Below are positions 23,717-28,568 of a DNA stretch of 28,568 nucleotides, one piece after another (the first letter of the stretch is position 1; the number at the start of each line of letters is the position of its first letter). The notes under the pieces were generated by a model. The model did not search any database and was not told the origin of the DNA. It worked only from the letters and a program-made list of their open reading frames with translations. Made by a program: the position numbers and the translations under genes. Where the stretch lies: the NCBI GenBank assembly GCA_937884735.1, contig CAKZYI010000619.1, forward strand, positions 1-28,568, read 5' to 3'. This stretch comes from an uncultured Pleurocapsa sp. Its GTDB lineage: Bacteria; Cyanobacteriota; Cyanobacteriia; Cyanobacteriales; Xenococcaceae.

Positions 23717-25048
23717 TCACTTTAATATTATGGAAAATAATATCGGCATAATTGTCAAATTAACGACAAAAACAGTACTCAAATTAATAATGCAAAGCAG
23801 ATAAAATGGCATTCCCAATAAAGACTTTATTTCTACTATTGAAGGAGAAGTAAAAGTTACTTGTAATTTAGCAGTTGTTTGGGAAATATTTGATACAGGA
23901 TTATTTATTAATTGAGCTAAAGGTGTCATTTCTAAATTATCTTGAGATACTTGATTAATTGGATGACAGGCAATAATCGATCCATCATTTTGCACAGATA
24001 ACCAATAACTCAGCGCAAAACGAGAATCAAGCTCATCTTTCCAGATATAATTGATTTGCTCTTGTAGTTTATTAATAATAGAGCGAGTTTTAAAAAAGCC
24101 ATTTATATCTGAAGTATTGATAAACCGAGAGCTTGAGTCCAAGTATAAATAAGAATCAGGATTTTGCTTACGAAAGCAGCATATTGCAAAAGCTTGCATC
24201 ATGGCAAAGGTAAAAATATTCATAGTCCAACTAAACCAAAAGCCAATCCAAGTATCAAAATTACCATATACTAACCAAGTTTCAAGATGACTGATAGCTG
24301 TTCCTAAATTAATTAGTATTTGATTTCCGCTATCGTAAAGCACTCTTCTGGCTGTGGGAGAAAAGATTATGTAAGACACACCCCATAAGGTTAGTAGATA
24401 GTGAAATACTTGACGAACATTAGCTAAGTTTCTTCTCAGCATAAACCACAAAATTAAAGCTATGGGCAAATACTGTAATCCAGATATATATCCAGTTATC
24501 AAAGGGAAAAATAGCCACCAATTTATTTTTTTGATATAAGTTTTAAAAACCGCCCATTGAAGCAATCCTTGTACCAGAAATAATGAGATAGTCAAAAATG
24601 GAAAAAGAATTTTAGAAATAGCGAGCCAGATTGGGTTAACATCAAAAAAACTAGATTCTGTTGTAGGAAAATTAGTGTTATGAATGTACCAAAGCAAAAC
24701 TATTACAATTTGAGTACTATAAAAAATAGTGCGAATAGTAACAGCAATTATCCACTCTCTAATTAAATATTTACGTAGCAAAATATATTGCAATACACCA
24801 TTGATTGCACCTACAAAAAAGCCAAGTATACCTCCAATAATTAAGCCACCAATTGTACTCGCTAAAAAGTTTTCTTTGGTATAAATTAAAGGAGCAGATA
24901 AATAACATAAATATGTTAATACTAAGTCGCCAGTAACAGAAATTAGCCAAAACTTAGTAATAAATTCTAAGCGATCGCTTGGTTTTACTAGTAACTCTTG
25001 TAAATCAGGATAAATTGCCGATTTAGACACAAATATAATGGAAAACAA
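23717..25048 (-). CDS. Multi-pass membrane protein of unknown function with a C-terminal soluble insert
   Basis: This 443-residue integral membrane protein has about eight or nine hydrophobic helices between residues 28 and 310. These include a glycine-rich one (LASTIGGLIIGGILGFFVGA) and another followed by ISGLQYLPIALILWFMLRR. A hydrophilic segment of about 105 residues (about 311-415) precedes a last helix (PFYLLCIINLSTVFVV). The soluble part contains YWLSVQNDGSIIACHPINQV and LEMTPLAQL, which resemble a short cyanobacterial module of the form LxYxVxVxxDGxIxxYxPxN...TPL. I have no named function for that module. The frame opens with TTG at 25048; GTG at 25030 is an alternative, and no ATG is available near the start. 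The family was not otherwise recognised. It overlaps no neighbour and looks monocistronic. Confidence 0.7.
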   Translation of the reverse strand: MFSIIFVSKSAIYPDLQELLVKPSDRLEFITKFWLISVTGDLVLTYLCYLSAPLIYTKENFLASTIGGLIIGGILGFFVGAINGVLQYILLRKYLIREWIIAVTIRTIFYSTQIVIVLLWYIHNTNFPTTESSFFDVNPIWLAISKILFPFLTISLFLVQGLLQWAVFKTYIKKINWWLFFPLITGYISGLQYLPIALILWFMLRRNLANVRQVFHYLLTLWGVSYIIFSPTARRVLYDSGNQILINLGTAISHLETWLVYGNFDTWIGFWFSWTMNIFTFAMMQAFAICCFRKQNPDSYLYLDSSSRFINTSDINGFFKTRSIINKLQEQINYIWKDELDSRFALSYWLSVQNDGSIIACHPINQVSQDNLEMTPLAQLINNPVSNISQTTAKLQVTFTSPSIVEIKSLLGMPFYLLCIINLSTVFVVNLTIMPILFSIILK

Positions 25049-25213
25049 CGACCACTATAGCAACAACGATAGTATTTGAATACCTATTTGAAATCTCTAA
25101 ATGCATTAAAAATAATAAGTAAAATTATTTTGTTTGTCTACCCAACCAGACTTTAAAAAACCAGTCAATTGCAATTACGTTTAAAGCGATCATCAAAATT
25201 AGCTTTCTTTTTT

Positions 25214-25708
25214 TTATAATATTTCTTTAATTGTGGCTAAAGGCAAAAACATGGACAAAGGGTTGTCAATGAAGCTTATAAAATCATATCTTTGATAATA
25301 TTTTTTTGCTGCTTCGTCTTTAGCATCTACGAATAGACCAATTACTCCTGCATTGTCGGCAATAATTAAGGCTCTTTTCATTGCCTCTACCATTAAAATT
25401 TCACCAATTCCCTGACGTTGATATTTTTTATCTACCGCTAACCTAGCTAATTTTACTCCTGCAATGGTAGTGGGATATTTTTTACTCCACTTTTTTGGTA
25501 ATTGAACAGCACGAATTTCGCAAAGGACTAGAGTAAAAAACCCTATTATTGTTTGAGGTTGTGCTGAATCTACCAAAATAAAAGTACGAGAAACTCCTTT
25601 TTTATTGTGTTGTCTAGCGATTGCGCGAAGATAACCGTTTAGAGCTTCATTCCCGCAGTCAAAACTATTGCGATCGCAAGCTCCATCCAATAATTTAATC
25701 AGTTTCAT
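25214..25708 (-). CDS. GNAT-fold toxin of a toxin-antitoxin pair (TacT/AtaT-like)
   Basis: This 164-residue acetyltransferase is of the kind that blocks translation by acetylating charged tRNA. It has the family N-terminus MKLIKLLDGACDRNSFDCGN, ALNGYLRAIARQHNKKGVSR, the acetyl-CoA loop RLAVDKKYQRQGIGEILM (QGIG at about 99-102), and the putative catalytic Tyr Y138 in AKKYYQRYDF. The ATG at 25708 is preferred over an upstream TTG (25732) because it overlaps the antitoxin 3' end by 14 bases, typical of coupled toxin-antitoxin genes. The DUF1778 antitoxin immediately upstream confirms the type. The target tRNA is not predictable. Confidence 0.9.
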   Translation of the reverse strand: MKLIKLLDGACDRNSFDCGNEALNGYLRAIARQHNKKGVSRTFILVDSAQPQTIIGFFTLVLCEIRAVQLPKKWSKKYPTTIAGVKLARLAVDKKYQRQGIGEILMVEAMKRALIIADNAGVIGLFVDAKDEAAKKYYQRYDFISFIDNPLSMFLPLATIKEIL

Positions 25709-25982
25709 TGAAAAATTCTTGATGTTTGGCAATCGCAGCTTTTAATCTTTCATTGGCAGCAGTCGGATTTTCCAAAAGAGAAAATACTTGTTCTGCATCA
25801 CGCTGAGATAGTTCAATTATTCTTTCTGCTTCCAATACTTTTTGAGCTTCTTTTAAAGCTGCGCCTACAATAAATTGATTTAATGTTGAACCAGATAATG
25901 AAGCTGCTTGTTCTAGAGTATCTTTTACTTGTTGAGGAATCCTCGCCGTAACTCGACCATCATTTTTTGTGTTGCTTGACAT
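25695..25982 (-). CDS. DUF1778 ribbon-helix-helix antitoxin
   Basis: This is a 95-residue TacA-like antitoxin. The N-terminal part, VTARIPQQVKDTLEQAASLS followed by GSTLNQFIVGAALKEA, is a ribbon-helix-helix DNA-binding domain. The C-terminal region (SQRDAEQVFSLLENPTAANE to the end, ending KHQEFFNETD) wraps and neutralises the GNAT toxin in known homologues. It is the first gene of a two-gene operon and its last 14 bases overlap the toxin start. Such antitoxins repress their own promoter, here in the 205-base region upstream of 25982. A TGACACCAGTCA-type dyad at about 26035-26046 is a possible operator. Confidence 0.9.
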   Translation of the reverse strand: MSSNTKNDGRVTARIPQQVKDTLEQAASLSGSTLNQFIVGAALKEAQKVLEAERIIELSQRDAEQVFSLLENPTAANERLKAAIAKHQEFFNETD

Positions 25983-26187
25983 AGAAATTGTCAGAGTAAA
26001 TAGTATTCTTTTATTGTAACTCTTGGTGACAAAATGACACCAGTCATCCTAGAAAAGCTATAGATTGATGCTTCAATTTAGCTTTTCCAATTCTCTATTT
26101 TCAACCCTTTAATTTTCTTAATGAGATAATTATTTAAGCGATCGCTTTTAGCAGCCACCACAGAAATTAAATCGTCATGTCTTTGTC

Positions 26188-26721
26188 ATGCCGTTGTCAT
26201 ACTCGATCGCCATAATCATAACAGGTATAAATTTATCAATAGATAAAAACAAAATGTTTTCCCTTAAAGCGATTTTGACAACTTCAATAGGCATAGGAGT
26301 TATTAGTAGCCAAACAATGCCTGATAGAGGTAGCAAAAATCATAACTATGAGGCAACTAAAGCAGAATTAATTATGAGCCAAAATTATGGCAAAGCTCGC
26401 TCTCCCTATAACAGCGAATCTGGAGATAGTTTCAAAAACATTATTGGTTTAACTGGTTTAGCAATAGGCACTGGTGTCATTGCACATCATCTAACCCGCA
26501 CTTATAAGCCTTCTTGGGCTAATTCTTTTCCTACGACTAATAATAATTCTACTGTTTTGCTCGATCGAGTTAGTCCCAAACTACGTCGGGAATTACTCAG
26601 ACTAGTACACAACAAAGAAACCGCCAGTCGTTTATTATCAGGTACATTGGTGACGCATCCAGGTCGTAAACCCAACTGGCTAGCCGAAAAAGTAATTTAT
26701 GACCTCAAACGCGGTCGTTAA
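26188..26721 (+). CDS. Small cyanobacterial hypothetical protein with conserved C-terminal WLAEKVIYDLKR motif
   Basis: This frame of up to 177 residues has an N-terminal hydrophobic stretch (SYSIAIIITGINLSI and, after M23, LKAILTTSIGIGVI), a polar middle part, a second mildly hydrophobic segment (NIIGLTGLAIGTGVIAHHL), and a basic C-terminus. The ATG at 26254 (M23) is an equally plausible start, giving 155 residues. The C-terminal end, LRRELLRLVHNKETASRLLS followed by HPGRKPNWLAEKVIYDLKRG, matches a motif I recognise from many cyanobacterial hypothetical proteins (W-x-x-EK-x-IYDL-x-R). No enzymatic motif is seen. Probably anchored in a membrane. It is convergent with the CRTISO-like gene; a hairpin covers both ends. 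Confidence 0.65.
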   Translation: MPLSYSIAIIITGINLSIDKNKMFSLKAILTTSIGIGVISSQTMPDRGSKNHNYEATKAELIMSQNYGKARSPYNSESGDSFKNIIGLTGLAIGTGVIAHHLTRTYKPSWANSFPTTNNNSTVLLDRVSPKLRRELLRLVHNKETASRLLSGTLVTHPGRKPNWLAEKVIYDLKRGR

Positions 26722-26728
26722 TTATGAA

Positions 26729-26768
26729 ACCTAGTTTGAAATTTTAATTTAAAATTTCTAGGTGTTTT
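26729..26768. terminator. Hairpin terminator shared by two convergent genes
   Basis: Inner arms GAAATTTT/AAAATTTC with loop AATTT and outer ACCTAG (26729-26734)/CTAGGT (26758-26763) form one extended stem. On the plus strand it is followed by GTTTTT. The minus-strand CRTISO-like gene stops inside the hairpin (26744-26746), so the structure overlaps its last codons. Confidence 0.55.
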
Positions 26769-28276
26769 TGCAAAGGTGCGATGGTGTTAGCTGCGATCGC
26801 GCCACTAGCAGCCACCGCAGGAATACCAATGCCAGGAAAAGTAGAATCCCCACAGCAAAGCAATCCAGAAATGGGGGTATTTGAGCCAGGAAATAAAGCT
26901 TCCCCCGCTTTGTGGGCTGGCCCATAAGTACCATGATGACGACGCAGATAGCGTTTGTGGGTAAGGGGAGTCCCGACTAAAGTAAGTTCAGCGCGATCGC
27001 GTATATCAGGAATAACTCTTGCCAAACCCTGCCACATCACTTCTGCACGTTCTTGTTTTAATTGTTTATATTCATCACTGCGACGATCCATACCCGCCCA
27101 AATTTCATAGGGTTCATTACCAGGAGTATAAACATGGATTGAGTGTTTTCCTGCTGGTGCAAGGCTATGGTCTAATACCGAAGGAATAGACATCACCACC
27201 ACATTTTGCGGTGCTGTTACGCCTCTATCCCAATCATTAACTACTATATAGTGACATTCCAAATCTTCCAATCCTGTTGCATCAATACCCAAATGTAGGT
27301 GCATAAAACTTTCACATTCTGGAGTACTTGCTCTTTCTTGGACAAAACTTTTGGGTAACACTCCTTGAGGAATTAGAGATAGAGTATCCCATACCGAAGC
27401 ATTGGAAACCACTGCTTTGCTAGCTCTTATTTTTTTATCATTGCGTAAACGTACTCCTACGGCTTTATTCTTCTCTACCAACACTTCCTCAACGTGAGCA
27501 TTATAAATAATCTCACCACCTTTTTTGGTTAACCCCCGCACCAGTGCATCCACAATTGCACCACTACCACCCATTGGATAATCTAGCTGTACTCCTGGCT
27601 TATACCATTCAGCAAACATAAAAGCCATTTCCGCCCCAACAGTGCCACTGGCAGGTAAACCCGATAGCAAAAAGCTAAGTAAGTCCATCCAATTACGAAC
27701 AAACGAATCTGTAACTATCCCATCCATCACTTCGCTAAACGGTCTAGTCAAACGCAGAATATTAGGTAGATGCCAAACAGTATTAGGCAAATATTGACCA
27801 ATACTAATAGCCGCACCCAAATCAAACCGCATCGCCAAAGGAGGCAGAGCATTTACTGCATCAGCCAGAGGCTTCATTTCCGCCTGTAGTTTGCGCCATT
27901 GAGTTACCGCATCTTCTCCCCGCAGCTTTGTCAGCACCTCAGCAAAATGATCTGCCCCCACATAAGCATCAAAATCTCCTTCAGGTAAACGACAACCCCA
28001 CACGTCATAGTTCGCCCATTCTATATCTTCTTCAATAGCATCTAATCCCTGTCGCAGCGGATTGATTGTGGGGCTAGAAGACAAGCAAGAGTACAAAGAA
28101 GGCCCCGAATCAAACTTATAGCCATCCCGTTCAAAACTATGGGCAGCACCACCAGGGATAGAATGACTCTCGCACACGGTTACTTTGTAACCATACTTAG
28201 CTAGCAGTGCAGCACAACACAAGCCACCAATTCCACTACCTATTACTACTACATCTGATGATTTGCTGCTACTCAT
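26744..28276 (-). CDS. CRTISO-like / phytoene-desaturase-family FAD oxidoreductase
   Basis: This 510-residue flavoprotein is of the carotenoid isomerase/desaturase superfamily. The FAD-binding motif VVVIGSGIGGLCCAALLAKY (GxGxxG at 13-18) is followed by CESHSIPGGAAHSFERDGYK and FDSGPSLYS. The C-terminal FAD signature is LLCCGDSTFPGIGIPAVAAS. The central blocks (FMFAEWYKPGVQLDYPMGGS, AVVSNASVWDTLSLIP, SFMHLHLGID, LVGTPLTHKRYLRR) match a subgroup conserved between cyanobacteria and plant plastids that differs from classical CrtH. The reaction is not established to my knowledge; a role in carotenoid or prenyl-lipid chemistry is inferred. Probably membrane-associated. The start ATG at 28276 is clear. 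The gene is monocistronic. Confidence 0.88.
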   Translation of the reverse strand: MSSSKSSDVVVIGSGIGGLCCAALLAKYGYKVTVCESHSIPGGAAHSFERDGYKFDSGPSLYSCLSSSPTINPLRQGLDAIEEDIEWANYDVWGCRLPEGDFDAYVGADHFAEVLTKLRGEDAVTQWRKLQAEMKPLADAVNALPPLAMRFDLGAAISIGQYLPNTVWHLPNILRLTRPFSEVMDGIVTDSFVRNWMDLLSFLLSGLPASGTVGAEMAFMFAEWYKPGVQLDYPMGGSGAIVDALVRGLTKKGGEIIYNAHVEEVLVEKNKAVGVRLRNDKKIRASKAVVSNASVWDTLSLIPQGVLPKSFVQERASTPECESFMHLHLGIDATGLEDLECHYIVVNDWDRGVTAPQNVVVMSIPSVLDHSLAPAGKHSIHVYTPGNEPYEIWAGMDRRSDEYKQLKQERAEVMWQGLARVIPDIRDRAELTLVGTPLTHKRYLRRHHGTYGPAHKAGEALFPGSNTPISGLLCCGDSTFPGIGIPAVAASGAIAANTIAPLQKHLEILN

Positions 28277-28385
28277 GAATGACTACTAATTACTGATTAC
28301 TAAAATTGTAGAAGAATCAGCAATTATAGAGGTAGAGATAATATTTATTGTTTAACCGATCTATTACTCAAAATATTGAATTGTC

Positions 28386-28568
28386 ATGATAAAAAAGCCA
28401 AGATACAGAACTCAAATGTTGAAAGATAGATTAAATATTTTTAGTGGGCAATTGAAAGCGTTTCGTTTCTCATCCTTTATCCTCGTTCCTTATTCAAAGC
28501 GTTTGCTTATCTTGAATACCATCATCGCTTGGATATTTTTTAGATTTGCCATAATGTTTTCGAATTTA
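28386..28568 (+). CDS. Possible 5' end of a membrane-protein gene running off the window
   Basis: From ATG 28386 the frame stays open for 61 codons to the last base. It starts MIKKPRYRTQMLKDRLNIFS and ends with a hydrophobic segment (LLILNTIIAWIFFRFAIMF). This could be a small membrane protein's N-terminus. Against it, the frame runs through a GA/CT-rich repeat-like stretch (28469-28498) resembling the intergenic heptamers at 15373-15400, and no ribosome-binding site is visible. I do not recognise the family. Confidence 0.25.
   Translation, partial: MIKKPRYRTQMLKDRLNIFSGQLKAFRFSSFILVPYSKRLLILNTIIAWIFFRFAIMFSNL

Overview
This is cyanobacterial chromosomal DNA. Evidence is the repeated HIP1 octamer (GCGATCGC, for example near 487, 1666, 3128 and 4133), thylakoid and photosystem genes (ndhD, ycf39), a phycobilisome-type globin, a plastoquinone-type UbiD, a cyanobacteriochrome kinase, and low-GC genes separated by many short palindromic and heptameric repeats. 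The repeat style and gene content would fit a Pleurocapsales-like or related unicellular/colonial cyanobacterium, but the genus cannot be fixed from the sequence. I see no rRNA, tRNA, intact insertion sequence or CRISPR array.

Layout. At 1-340 (-) lies the 5' part of a thioredoxin-reductase-like flavoprotein. ndhD (-) follows at 666-2264 with its own terminator, then a DXCF-type cyanobacteriochrome histidine kinase (+, 2522-4891). The next minus-strand block holds an MpaB/DUF2236 oxygenase (5053-5928), a palindrome-rich element between 15-bp direct repeats (5946-6197), and an ankyrin/kelch-like gene split by a frameshift (6193-7934). The glycine-cleavage genes gcvH (8083-8484) and gcvP (8802-11732) follow on the plus strand; gcvP carries an in-frame TAG. 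A vMAP-HTH/AAA-like ATPase (-, 11814-13115) is followed by an island of eleven consecutive short hairpins (13235-13452) and an alpha/beta hydrolase (-).

The second half holds a GNAT acetyltransferase, two SDR-family oxidoreductases, a degenerate transposase start, a five-fold repeat protein (-, 17585-18415), ubiD, a DUF4126 membrane protein, ycf39 (-) and a HEAT-repeat protein (-). It continues with an allophycocyanin-like phycobiliprotein (23111-23686), a large multi-pass membrane protein (-), a DUF1778/GNAT toxin-antitoxin pair (-), a small cyanobacterial hypothetical protein, and a CRTISO-like flavoprotein (-, 26744-28276). A reading frame that is open to the window edge follows.

Functionally this is mostly scattered housekeeping: NDH-1 cyclic electron flow, photosystem II assembly, plastoquinone synthesis and photorespiratory glycine breakdown. 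Most genes look monocistronic; the one tight operon is the toxin-antitoxin pair. The most notable points are the hairpin island with paired compensatory changes between units, the two interrupted reading frames within 3 kb (ankyrin/kelch and gcvP), and two proteins that probably bind bilin.
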